DNA of 64,000 nucleotides from Zopfochytrium polystomum (lineage: Eukaryota > Chytridiomycota > Chytridiomycetes > Chytridiales > Chytridiaceae), in the NCBI GenBank assembly GCA_025765615.1, contig JAIVFJ010000071.1, positions 1-64,000 on the forward strand. The letters are read 5' to 3'. The notes beneath the pieces were generated by a model. The model had not been told where the DNA came from and ran no database searches. It worked only from the letters and a program-made list of their open reading frames with translations. The translations under genes and the position numbers were made by a program. Within the stretch, counting starts at the first letter, position 1; each line of letters opens with the position of its first letter. Positions 18,973 to 28,230 of this stretch are shown piece by piece.

Positions 18973-21735
18973 TTACCGCCGTCGCCTCCCCGAGTACGCC
19001 TCCCACCCGGCCTTCTCGTCGTCCCTACCGTCACCGTCGCCGCCCGCCGCCGACCACGCCCACGACGGCACCCGCCGCGCCCCGTCATCCACGTACGGCG
19101 GCGGCGGCGCCGGGACCGGGACCGCGGTCCGCGGGGGCGGCACAAAGAGCCGTCCGCGCGACATTGTTCCCGCTGCCGTCGCCGCCGCAGAAGCACCGCC
19201 GGCGGGCGTCGTCGCCTGCGACGACGCGCGCGGCAGCTCCGTGTACATTGTCGACGAGCGGTGCACGGTGGCGGGGATAAACTGCGTCGTTGACGTTGGT
19301 ACCGACGACGAGTACTGTACGGGCTGCGGGCGCGGGGGTGTCGCGGCGCGGTGTAGTGACTCTCGCGACGCGCGCCGCCGCGCGGCTGAGGACGACAGCG
19401 ACGACCCGAACCCGTACTGCGCGCTCGGCTCCGGCGACTCGGTCCGCCGCGCGATCGGGGAGGCGCGGCGGCGGCGGCGCGAGTGGTCTGCGTCCGCGTC
19501 GTCGTTGTAGTTGTAGCGGTAATCGTCGTCGTCGGTCCAGCCGTCGCGGTCGCGGGACCGGGACCGCGACGGCGCTGCGCCGCGCGAGGAGGTCGGCAGC
19601 GACTCGTACTCGCGCGGGTGCGGGCCACCGCCGGCGCGGGGGTCGCGGGGGCGCCGCCGGCGGTCAGCAGAGTAGGAGAGGCCGTAGTCGTTGTACTCGT
19701 CGTCGTCGTCGGCGGAGCGGGAGCGGGCGGGTGCGGGGCGCGCCCGGTCGGCGTCCCGGTGCGGCGATGGTGGGTCCTGCTGCGGCGGCGGCGGGGTCCT
19801 CTGTTGCCGCCGCGAGCGTTCTTCGCTCCGCCGCGCCGACACTCTCTGCTGCGCGCCGGACGCCAGGGACATTTTCAGCTCGCGCGACATGCCTCCGCCG
19901 CCGCCGCCGCCGCGGGACTCGGGCGGCGGCGACGGGGACGGCGACAGCCACGCCGGCGGGTTGAACCGCCGCTGCTGCGAGGTCGGCGGCGGCGGCGGCG
20001 GCATCCAGTCGAGCACCCGCTGGATCGGCAGAGGGGGCTCCAGCGGCAGCGCAGTGCGCGAAGAAGCCGCCGCACGCGGCCCGCGATCGAGCGTCCCCAG
20101 CGGCGGCGCGACCGACCCAGGCGAGTCCGCCGACCGCGAGCGCACCACCCGCCGGGGTTGTTCGCCGCGGCGGCTCCGCTGCTCGTCGAAGCGGTCGATA
20201 TCACTCGAGCCCCGCCCCGGCCCGCCGCCGTCGTGGTCGCGGCGCCCCGCGTAGTCGTCGTCCTCCCGTCGCTCGTCTCTGCTGCTGCGCCGTCCGTCGC
20301 CGACCCGTCGCATCGTAAGCGGCGGGCCCTGGGGCACTGCCGTCCACGGCATCGCTGGCACGCGCTCGAGCCTCAACGGCGGCGCCGCCGCCGCCGCCGA
20401 ACCCCCCGGCGAGTCCGCGGACCGCGAGCGCACGTGCCGCGCCGCGTCGAAGCGGTCCAGCGACCGCGACCAGTCGCTGCGGTCGCTCGACCCGCTCCGC
20501 GCCAGGTCGCGCCGGCCAGGGTCATCGCCGTCATCCCGTCGGCGACCCGCGTCTCCTCCTCCGCTCCTACCACTGCTTCCGCCGTTGCCGCCGCCACCAC
20601 CGGCCGCGCCGCCGTCCCGCCAGAACGCCCCGCCGTCCCTCAGCATCCTCGCGCTCTCGCTCCGCCGCCGCGACGTCCACGCGTTCGCCTCGTGCGCCCG
20701 CGCGCGCGTCTTGCCCAAGCCCGTCAGCGGCCGCAGCAGGTCCAGCCACTCGTCCAGCGTCTCCACGTACGGTCCCGCCCCGCCGCGACCTCCTCCGTCG
20801 GCCCCGACGCTGCCGCTGCGGAACCCGCGCGGCGCCACGGCTACGAACCGCACCAGCGCGCGCGGTAGCACCGTCATCGGCGGCGAAGGGTACCGCACCG
20901 TCCACGCGGTCTCCGCCGCGGACGATGAGCCTCCCGCCGACGAAGGCCTCGGCGGGGCGCCTTGCGCCGCCACAATCAACACCGACCCCCCGCCGCCCGC
21001 CGCCCCGTCGACCCCGATCCGCACGGAGGTCGCGTCCGTCACCGCCCGCGCCTCCGTCACTTTGCTCAGCAGCACCGCGTTCACCCCTGCCTCCGTATCC
21101 CCGCCACCGCCACCGGCAACGGGCAGCCGATTCTGCAGCGAAAACAGCCGCAGCACCGAGTCACCCGGCGTCAGCATCATCACGTGTGGGATCCACGCCC
21201 TCGCCGGGGTCGGGGACGCCGGCGGCGCCGTCGCGGCGCGCGGACGCAGGGTCTCGAAGGGAAGCGGCGGCGGCGGCTTGCGCACGACGATGGCAAAGCG
21301 CACGCCCGGGTTCGCGGCGACGATCGCGAGGAAGGTCGACTCGAGCGATGCGGCGGCAGCTGAGGAGGAGGCGATCGAGGACGAGGAGGAGGGGGAGGAA
21401 GGGAGCGGCGAGGAGGAGGAGAGGTAGGCGGAGCGTGGGGGCAGCGGAGATGGCGTGCGGGAGGCGAGGCCGCCCGCGGCGCCGCGGGGGGGGCGCGGGA
21501 GGGAGAGTGCGAGGGCTAGGGAGGACGGGGTTGTGGGCGTTGGCGGGAGGGCCTTGTTGTTGTTGTTGTTGTTTTTGTTGTTGTTGTTGTTGCTGTTACT
21601 TCGGCTCCGGCTGGTGTCGTTGGGGGGCGGCGTGACGACGATCGTGTCGGAGCCGGCGACCTGCACGACGTCGGTAGTGCGGGAGCGGCGGCGGCCCCGC
21701 CCGCCTCCGCGGAGGAGCTGCAGAGCGTCGAGCAT
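18973..21735 (-). CDS. PH-like/PPPY family protein 3
   Basis: Uninterrupted 920-residue frame with an MLDAL start like family protein 4. An Asn run (47-60) and Ser/Pro runs precede the core at about 131-375: STFLAIVA...VRFAIVV, WIPHVMMLTPGDSVLRLF, TSVRIGVDG, and the final helix LDEWLDLLRPLTGLGKTRARAHEANAW. The disordered second half carries repeated RSRSADSPG motifs, candidate proline-directed phosphorylation sites, and many RD/DR/Tyr residues. The C-terminus has PPPPY at 877-881 followed by an extra Trp-rich tail. It lacks the AVGLR and GLDPP modules of proteins 1 and 4, so it is a more distant paralogue. Function is unknown. Confidence 0.78.
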   Translation of the reverse strand: MLDALQLLRGGGRGRRRSRTTDVVQVAGSDTIVVTPPPNDTSRSRSNSNNNNNKNNNNNNKALPPTPTTPSSLALALSLPRPPRGAAGGLASRTPSPLPPRSAYLSSSSPLPSSPSSSSSIASSSAAAASLESTFLAIVAANPGVRFAIVVRKPPPPLPFETLRPRAATAPPASPTPARAWIPHVMMLTPGDSVLRLFSLQNRLPVAGGGGGDTEAGVNAVLLSKVTEARAVTDATSVRIGVDGAAGGGGSVLIVAAQGAPPRPSSAGGSSSAAETAWTVRYPSPPMTVLPRALVRFVAVAPRGFRSGSVGADGGGRGGAGPYVETLDEWLDLLRPLTGLGKTRARAHEANAWTSRRRSESARMLRDGGAFWRDGGAAGGGGGNGGSSGRSGGGDAGRRRDDGDDPGRRDLARSGSSDRSDWSRSLDRFDAARHVRSRSADSPGGSAAAAAPPLRLERVPAMPWTAVPQGPPLTMRRVGDGRRSSRDERREDDDYAGRRDHDGGGPGRGSSDIDRFDEQRSRRGEQPRRVVRSRSADSPGSVAPPLGTLDRGPRAAASSRTALPLEPPLPIQRVLDWMPPPPPPTSQQRRFNPPAWLSPSPSPPPESRGGGGGGGMSRELKMSLASGAQQRVSARRSEERSRRQQRTPPPPQQDPPSPHRDADRARPAPARSRSADDDDEYNDYGLSYSADRRRRPRDPRAGGGPHPREYESLPTSSRGAAPSRSRSRDRDGWTDDDDYRYNYNDDADADHSRRRRRASPIARRTESPEPSAQYGFGSSLSSSAARRRASRESLHRAATPPRPQPVQYSSSVPTSTTQFIPATVHRSSTMYTELPRASSQATTPAGGASAAATAAGTMSRGRLFVPPPRTAVPVPAPPPPYVDDGARRVPSWAWSAAGGDGDGRDDEKAGWEAYSGRRRR

Positions 21736-21974
21736 TTATTTGGCTTGCTTTTGTTGGAAGGAGGGCGGGGGTGGGGATCGATCGTCCAAGGCGTGTGACG
21801 ACTTTCCCGGCCTTCCGATGATTATGTATGTGCGTTCCCCCGGTTGTTTGCGATGCTCGCTCGCCCGCTTCTTTCCTTGCTGCTGCCTTGCGGCGGAGGG
21901 GCGCAGAGGGCGGCGGCGGCGACGAATGGATCGCTCGCTGGCTTGGGCTGTTTGTTTGGAGAGAGGGAGGGTAG

Positions 21975-21977
<3 letters not shown>

Positions 21978-22023
<46 letters not shown>

Positions 22024-22110
22024 GGGTGAGAGACAGTGAGAGCGAGTGAGCGAGGGACAGAGAGAGACAGACAGAGACAGACAGAGAGAGAGAGTGTGTG
22101 TGTGTGTGTG
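21978..22110. repeat. (GA)n and (GT)n compound microsatellite
   Basis: Perfect GA run at 21978-22020, then GAGAC variants, then a GT run at about 22093-22114, 240-380 bp upstream of family gene 3. Confidence 0.93.
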
Positions 22111-22256
22111 TGTGTGCTTGTTTGTTCGCACGCGTGGCGAGCTGGAGTGGCCGAGACAGAACAGAGGCGGGCACGCGTGGACACGGGGACAGCCCAAGCA
22201 ATCGAGGGGGAGGGCACAGCCGACCAGTAAATACGAATATGCATGCTTGGACTTGG

Positions 22257-22320
22257 CGAGAGAGAGAGAGACAGACAGAGAGAGACAGACAGACAGAGAG
22301 GGAGACAGACAGAGAGAGAG

Positions 22321-22351
<31 letters not shown>

Positions 22352-22365
22352 GACAGAGAGAGAAC
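22257..22365. repeat. GACA/GA imperfect microsatellite
   Basis: Alternating GAGA and GACA units over about 110 bp. Confidence 0.92.
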
Positions 22366-24140
22366 CCTGCTACTAGCCTAATGCGGTCGAAAATAAGTTT
22401 CAAGCGCTTGTTTCCGATCGGCTGAGCCAGTCAGTCGTCCGAGAGAGAGAACGCTCTCGGCCCGCCCCCACCCGGACCTTAATGGTTGGCCGCTGGGAGA
22501 CAAAATATTACAAAAACTTTAATTTCCGTGTCTCGCCCCCTGGTCTGTCTGCACGCTGCTCTCGCTCCTTTTGTGTCTGTCTGTCTGTCCCTCACCCTCT
22601 CTCCCTCCATGAAGTCACTCCATGTCACGCATTACTCCTTCTCGGCTACCCCCACCCACCCGTGTACGAATACTCCCTTTTCAAAGTGTTGCCATTGAAC
22701 TGTAAAACACTATGCGCCGCCGCCGCAAGGGTAGCACGTTTCCCAGCGGACCTCGGAACCAGCGCATATTACGGTCATATGCAATTGTCCCTCAGCACCT
22801 AACTTGGCTGAGTAACCTCCCATGAGGCATGAGGGGTGAGCGTCGCGCGTTCTTTTGCATCAAGCCGCTAGATCCAGTCATTCAGAATGCTCGCTTCCTC
22901 GCTCTCATTTCTCTCCAAGCCCATGAAGTCAAAGCGAAAGTCTCGATTTGATTCTCACCGCGCACGTTATAATCTCGGCGCGCAGTGGAGCTGCCCAGCT
23001 GTGCGCTCCCGGTTAATCCAAGGAACGGCGGAGGCGGGCGAGGGCAAGCGATTGTTTGCAATTATTTTTTTCTTGAGCAACTTTGCTGCAAACTCCAATG
23101 CCTCCCCACTCCCACACACTCCACACAAGTTTTTGCACTACTCTTTCGCTTCTTTGCGCGACACCCTTTCTACTATTACTTAATTGGGAATCCACCTTCT
23201 TCCCTTCCCCTCTCAATCTCGCCGGACCCCATTGGCCTTTGTCAACGATGTGCAACTGAGGCAGAGACCTTCTTCCACACCTTCCTTGGCCCTTTCGCAC
23301 ATAACACGTTCCTCTCTGTTGAAACTTCTGTTGCATCCACCGTGGCCGCCTGCCCCTCCCTCAGATAACCTGTCCTCACCCTCTCTGATCGAAAGTCGAT
23401 GACTTCCTCCTCGATGTCCACAGCGAATCTGACGCCCTCGCTGTGACGAGACAATTCTATTGGGAGCGAGATCGCGGCATTACACCCTCTCCGACAAACG
23501 CTGCCATCACCTACCCTCCCAGCAAGCCCATCCACCTCCCAGTGCGCCGTACGCAACCGTGAGCCCCGCTCCATCTGCCTTGCCAGCAACACGCTCATCC
23601 TCTGGCTCTCCCACCCAGCGGTTAGCCCCCAAACGGAACTGCATCTCCACGACCTCAGCAACCTCCCGTCCGTCCCCTCCAGCTCCTCAAATTGTGCGCA
23701 CATGGGCCACCACTTCCAACGATTGTCCTCTTGATTGGGCTCCTCGAGCGTCCACGGCCAGCTTCGTGCTGGGTGTCGGGTCTCGTCCACCGTGCTGATT
23801 GGCGTGATAACCTGGCGTGCCTCGATGTAATTTTTTCTTGCAAAGCAAAAGCAAGAGAGCCAAAGAGAGCCCACAGGTCACAGGCCCACCCAACCTGATC
23901 GCTGAAACACCCTGTATCTCATCGACTCCTTATCTCGACTATGGTGGGCGCCCTCCATGAGCATGAAATCGCGACGGGGGCACATCCGTCAACACAGGCA
24001 TTTCAAATCCAATCTGAGTGGCTGTCTGACTGTCTCTTGCAAAAAATAAGAAAATAAAAAAATAAAAATTTATCGGAACGGTATTCCGTTTGGATCCCGT
24101 TGGGATACCACTAATTTCCTTTTCTGTCTCCAGCCAAACT
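22366..24140. other. Intergenic DNA, no gene supported
   Basis: Mixed-composition DNA. A frame at 23230-23370 contains CQRC and ET..H spacing loosely like the zinc-binding end of non-LTR reverse transcriptases, but no RT or endonuclease motif accompanies it, so no call is made. Confidence 0.4.
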
Positions 24141-24144
24141 TCCA

Positions 24145-24150
24145 TATAAA
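24145..24150 (+). promoter_or_regulatory. TATA box candidate for nitroreductase gene 1
   Basis: TATAAA lies 101 bp upstream of the ATG at 24251, a plausible core-promoter position. Composition nearby is pyrimidine-rich, ending in an A run before the ATG. Confidence 0.4.
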
Positions 24151-24250
24151 GCTGCAAGCCTCGCTGATCCAACGCCCCTCTCTTCCTGAACTTCTCTCTC
24201 CCCCTCCTCCTCCAACAACAACCACCACCACAACCAGAAAAGAAAAAAAA

Positions 24251-25179
24251 ATGGCCGCCACAATGCCCTTCCTCGACGCCGTCAAGATCCGCCGCTCCAC
24301 CGTCAGCCTCGGCAAGTCCACCTCGGTCCCGGACGCCCGCGTCCTCGAGCTCGTCCGCGAATCCCTCACCCACGCCCCGTCCTCGTTCTCGCTCGACTCG
24401 TGCCGCGCCGTCGTGCTGTTGGGCGACGACCACGAGAAGCTGTGGGACATTGCCCTGCAGGCCATGCACGACGACAAATGGCCTGAGCAGGTCATTGCCG
24501 CGCAGGAGCCAAAGGTCAAGGGACACCGCGGCGCGCACGGGACGGTGAGTACTTGTTTGGGTTTGGGGGGTGTGTGGTGGCTCGTTGGGGTCAGAGGGGC
24601 GGTGTGGATCGGATGTGGGGGGTGGTGTGAAGGGGGAAAGACACAAACAAACGGGGGCGGCAAGGGCAGTATTTGACAATTTCAACCAACCAATCAATCA
24701 ATCAACCAATCAATCAATCAACAACACAAGGTCCTCTTTTTCGAAGACACCGCCGCCGTCGAGTCGCTTCCCCCCGCGCTCAAGACCGTCATAGTCTCTC
24801 ACCCCGAATGTAAGCCTCGCTAGCACACACAATCACACACTCACACGCACACACACGCACACACACACACACACGCACACGCACACACTCACACACACAC
24901 ACTCACTCAAAAACAAAAATACCAGGGGCCGAGCACGGCAACGCCATGGCGCAATACGTGCTCTGGACGGCCCTCTGCGCCGAGGGCCTCGGCTGCAACC
25001 TCCAGCACTTCAACCCCACCATCGACGCCGCCGTCGCCGCCGCATGGAACGTCCCCGCCGAGTGGAAGCTCCGCGCCCAGCTCGTCTTTGGCGAGAAGCT
25101 CGGCCCGCCCCGAGGCGGCGTCGACAAGAAGTTTAAGCCGATCGAGCCGCGCGTTAGGGTGTTTGGTAGCGCAAAGTGA
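24251..25179 (+). CDS. Nitroreductase-family protein, copy 1 (fungal Frm2/Hbn1-like)
   Basis: Three exons, 24251-24544, 24731-24809 and 24926-25179, give 208 residues, the usual size of this family. Splice signals are GTGAGT..CACAAG and GTAAGC..ACCAG with phases 0 and 1. Recognisable blocks are the N-terminal KIRRSTVSLGKS with the following AP(S)SFSL segment, LLGDDHEKLWDIA, AEHGNAMAQYVLWTALCAEGLGCNLQH, and the C-terminal FGEKLGPPRGGVDKKFKPIEPRV. The family binds FMN and reduces nitro compounds or quinones with NAD(P)H; yeast members respond to fatty acids and oxidative stress (family knowledge). Intron 1 contains AATC repeats and intron 2 a long CA tract. Confidence 0.92.
24830..24903. repeat. 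(CA)n microsatellite inside intron 2 of nitroreductase 1
   Basis: Imperfect CA/CACG repeat filling most of the 116-nt intron. The equivalent intron of copy 2 lacks it. Confidence 0.92.
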
Positions 25180-25362
25180 GGATGGCGGGGTGGGCGGGAT
25201 GAGGTTGGGCCGTTTTGCTTGCTGTGGTAGTGGCCGAGTGCCGAATGGAGAGATATTTCTGTAATATGAAGCTCCCTTGTAATGCTTGTTTGACTGTTTT
25301 GACTTTGTTCATACACAGCGCTGGAAATGGAAGGCAACACCAACCAAAGAGAGAGCTACTCT

Positions 25363-26049
25363 TCACAGCTTCCTTTCGATGACGCACTCCAACCTCTCAA
25401 TCGACTCCGTCAGCCTCGCCATGGCGTCGACGATTCTCCCCTCCTCACCCGCCGCCGCCACCTGCTGCTGCGCCGCCAACCCTTCGCCCCCAAGCACCAG
25501 CGCATCCCTCCTCGCCACGATCGCATCCCTCACCTCGACCGCATTCCTCGGCGCCACCAGCACGGCGCGATTCGGCCCGCCGCCCACCCCGTCCCCCGTA
25601 CCCCCTCCCCCAGCCGTCTCGACCGTCACGTTCGCAACGTCGACGCAGCCGCACATCCACGGTCGCACGATGCCCACGTCCTGCACCCGGTCCAGCGGGA
25701 TCCACCGCTCCGTCCGCGTCAGCCACCCCGACCGATACTGCAGCCGCCGCGAGTCGATTGTGCAGGACTGGCTGGCGGCTTGGCGCGACGCAAAGTACCA
25801 CCCGCACGGGATGCACGGGGCGAAGAAGAACGTCACGCAGAGGACGAGGGTCGATTGGAGGCCCAGGTAGGTTGTGCCGGAGGCAAGGTCAAAGTCGACG
25901 ATGTACTCGCCCGGGGAGAGGGCGGTCGTCATCAGGGGCTGGTAGCCGTGCGTGTTGTCGGGGATCGCCGCCGCCGTCGACGACGATGACGGCGAGCGAG
26001 GCGGCGGCGCGTGCTTGGTGGAGGATGAGGCACTGCGCCCGAGTGACAT
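25363..26049 (-). CDS. bPH_2 (DUF304-like) membrane protein
   Basis: 228 residues from the ATG at 26049. One hydrophobic helix (STLVLCVTFFFAPCIPCGWYF, about residues 67-87) precedes the bPH_2 region: SCTIDSRRLQYRSGWLTRTERWIPLDRVQDVGIV, the typical start of this bacterial-PH-like fold, then VDVANVTVETAG. The C-terminus is a possible coiled coil (DAMARLTESIERLECVIER). The reading frame stays open upstream to 26559, but that DNA looks like promoter, and MSLGRS begins just ahead of a Ser/Pro-rich leader. Fungal proteins with this domain are poorly characterised. It is divergent from the lipase gene, sharing a 510-bp intergenic region. Confidence 0.8.
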   Translation of the reverse strand: MSLGRSASSSTKHAPPPRSPSSSSTAAAIPDNTHGYQPLMTTALSPGEYIVDFDLASGTTYLGLQSTLVLCVTFFFAPCIPCGWYFASRQAASQSCTIDSRRLQYRSGWLTRTERWIPLDRVQDVGIVRPWMCGCVDVANVTVETAGGGGTGDGVGGGPNRAVLVAPRNAVEVRDAIVARRDALVLGGEGLAAQQQVAAAGEEGRIVDAMARLTESIERLECVIERKL

Positions 26050-26558
26050 GTCAAGGGTTCTTTCGGTTCGAGGCAGAAAATAATTGATCCGCCTGGAAAC
26101 CACTCCAAGTTGTGTAACAGCCAACTTGAGGAGTGGAAGCTTGCCGGAAATAGCCCGAGTCAATAATGACCGGGGGAGCATCCTGACTGATATAAAGGGA
26201 CGAAGGACACTTTTTTCGGCCCCCCGTTTTTGGTTCCTTTGTTTCTGCTGAGCAACCTGGAAGCGATTGGTCACTGGTTGGCATGCCAAGGGTTCCTTGC
26301 AAATAACCGCAAAGAACCAACAACGGAGACGACGCGCGGTTGAGGACTGGCTTATTGGGGTTGGGAATGAGAGCGACGTACACGCTTTAATATTAACGCT
26401 CTTTCTTTCGGCTGGCTGCGGTCCGACAGTCGACGCGCTGGTGAAGTTACAGTTAGTTGGTTGCTTCGGGGCAGTGGTGGGAGTAATAAATAACAAAAAA
26501 AAAGAAGGGAAAAAAAAAACAAAAAATTTCCCGATTTGGAAGGAGGTCGGGATCTCCA

Positions 26559-28181
26559 ATGCAGCAACGACAAGACATCAGCCGCCCAGCACGGCCGCGA
26601 CGCAGCCTTCTGGCGGCCGCCCCTACAGCCGCCGCCCTCCTCCTCGCCGCCCTCCTGGCCAGCAGCTGCAGCAGCGGCGGCGGCGGCGGCGGCGGCGGCG
26701 GCCTTGGGGGCGTGGGCCGCGCGCTTGCCGCCCCAACGGCGACGATGCCCGCCATTAACGCACCACCACCACCACCACCACCACCACGATCAACAGCCGG
26801 CATCCAACGCAGCAGCAGCAGCCATATCCATCTACAACCCGACGACAACCCGCCGTCGCCTTCGCCCTTGCCTTCACCGCCACCAGAATCCATTACCGCC
26901 GCAGACCCGCCGGTCCCTCCGAGTCAGTCCCCACCCGCAGACGGCGACCCGTCCCCACCGCCGCCCCCGCCGGCCCCGCACTGGGACGCCCGGACACTGT
27001 GGCCCAAGCCGCCGGGCTACGACGCCGCAACGGTACGCGGCGCATACTTTGTGCAGCGCAGAGTGCTGCCGCGGGTCCCGTTGGTCGAGGACGCGGGCCG
27101 GGCGTGCGGTGTCCGGCGGTTTGTCGACGACTTGGTGGACGGAGATACTCGGATTTACGAGCTGACCGTCGGGACGGGGTGGCACAACGAGACCGACTCG
27201 ACGCTGCCGGAGGAGACTGGAAGGGTAAGCGAGATGTTGGGCCGTTGTCCGGCTTTGCTCTCTCCCATCGCTGCCGCTGACCCCGTTCCCCCAGAACCCG
27301 ACCCTGCGGTTTCGCAACGGACAGCAACTGCTGACTTCGGTGGACGACTCCTCCTCCTCATTGCAACCCATCGCCCAAACCTACCGCCAACACCTCAGGA
27401 CGCAAGCCCGCTTCGCCGCAGCGGCGTACTGCTCCCCAGCGGTCTGACCGCCTGGAACTGCACAACCTGCACCAACATCACGGTCGCGCAGACCCACTCG
27501 GTGACCGTCATCTCCTCCCCCATCATCGCCGCGCAAGCCTTTGTCGCCGTCAGCGAAGACCTCCAGTCCGTCGTCGTCGCTTTCCGCGGGACCTACGAAC
27601 CGCAAAACTACCTCGAAGACCTCAACTTTGCCACTGTCGACTTTGACCTGCCCCCCGGCGTTGCCCGCCACCGCCCCAACGCCCGCATCCACTCCGGCTT
27701 CTACCTCTACTGGCAGTCCATCCGAAAAGACACCTTGGCAGCCGCCGCCCGCCTCGCGGAAAGGTACCCGGACTACACCTTGCTCTTCACCGGACACAGC
27801 CTCGGCGGGGCCGTCGCCACCCTCGCCGCCCTCACCGCCGCCGCAGGCAACGCAACCGCGGCGGCGCGTATCGCCCTGCTGACCGTCGGCGCCCCGCGCA
27901 TCGGCGACGCAGGCTTCGCCGCCGCCGTCGCCGCCGCGGGATTCGCTTCGTCGGTTCGCGCCGTCAACTACGACGACGTCGCAGTCCACCTGCCGCCGAG
28001 GGCGTTCGGGTTCCGCCACGGCGGCGCCGCTGAGGTGTGGATCGACGCCCGCGGGGACGCTGTCGCGTGCGACGACGGTGGAGCGGAGGATAGGGAGTGC
28101 GCGAACTCGGTCCCGCCGTGGGTGTCGGCGTCCGCGCATCTTGTGTACGATGGGGTTGTGTTTGGTGGGGCTGCGTGTTGA
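26559..28181 (+). CDS. Secreted class 3 (Rhizomucor-type) lipase, probably with an intron and a 1-nt frameshift
   Basis: N-terminus has a hydrophobic signal (AAAPTAAALLLAALLASSC), then Gly and Pro/Ser linkers. The Lipase_3 domain shows LQSVVVAFRGTYEPQNYLEDLN, the nucleophile elbow GHSLGGA, the triad Asp region VNYDDVAVHLPP and the His region SAHLVYDG. The 540-codon frame is open from end to end, but 27225-27294 looks like a 70-nt intron (GTAAGC..CCCCCAG). Splicing it gives TLRFRNGQQLL and TQARFAAAAYCSP, typical lipase sequence, in another frame that must return near 27433-27440 (a CCCC run) to join LTAWNCTTC. The apparent continuous frame is therefore probably misleading there. With intron and correction the protein would be about 517 residues. 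Confidence 0.85.
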   Translation: MQQRQDISRPARPRRSLLAAAPTAAALLLAALLASSCSSGGGGGGGGGLGGVGRALAAPTATMPAINAPPPPPPPPRSTAGIQRSSSSHIHLQPDDNPPSPSPLPSPPPESITAADPPVPPSQSPPADGDPSPPPPPPAPHWDARTLWPKPPGYDAATVRGAYFVQRRVLPRVPLVEDAGRACGVRRFVDDLVDGDTRIYELTVGTGWHNETDSTLPEETGRVSEMLGRCPALLSPIAAADPVPPEPDPAVSQRTATADFGGRLLLLIATHRPNLPPTPQDASPLRRSGVLLPSGLTAWNCTTCTNITVAQTHSVTVISSPIIAAQAFVAVSEDLQSVVVAFRGTYEPQNYLEDLNFATVDFDLPPGVARHRPNARIHSGFYLYWQSIRKDTLAAAARLAERYPDYTLLFTGHSLGGAVATLAALTAAAGNATAAARIALLTVGAPRIGDAGFAAAVAAAGFASSVRAVNYDDVAVHLPPRAFGFRHGGAAEVWIDARGDAVACDDGGAEDRECANSVPPWVSASAHLVYDGVVFGGAAC

Positions 28182-28204
28182 GGGATCGGGATGCGGTTGG
28201 CGGG

Positions 28205-28230
28205 TGCGATTTTTTTTTTTTTTTTTTTCT
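28205..28230. repeat. Poly-T tract downstream of the lipase
   Basis: A run of about 18 T plus further TTTTT, 30 bp after the stop; perhaps part of the 3' UTR or a terminator-like element. Confidence 0.6.

Noticed and set aside
23230..23874. Possible non-LTR retrotransposon end (CQRC..ET..H) and an antisense 210-codon frame
   Set aside because: Only four loosely spaced residues fit. No reverse transcriptase or endonuclease motif is nearby, and the antisense frame has no recognisable content.
26050..26559. Upstream in-frame extension of the bPH_2 protein to 398 residues
   Set aside because: The added segment has no conserved features and would overlap the divergent lipase promoter; the MSLGRS start gives the usual layout.
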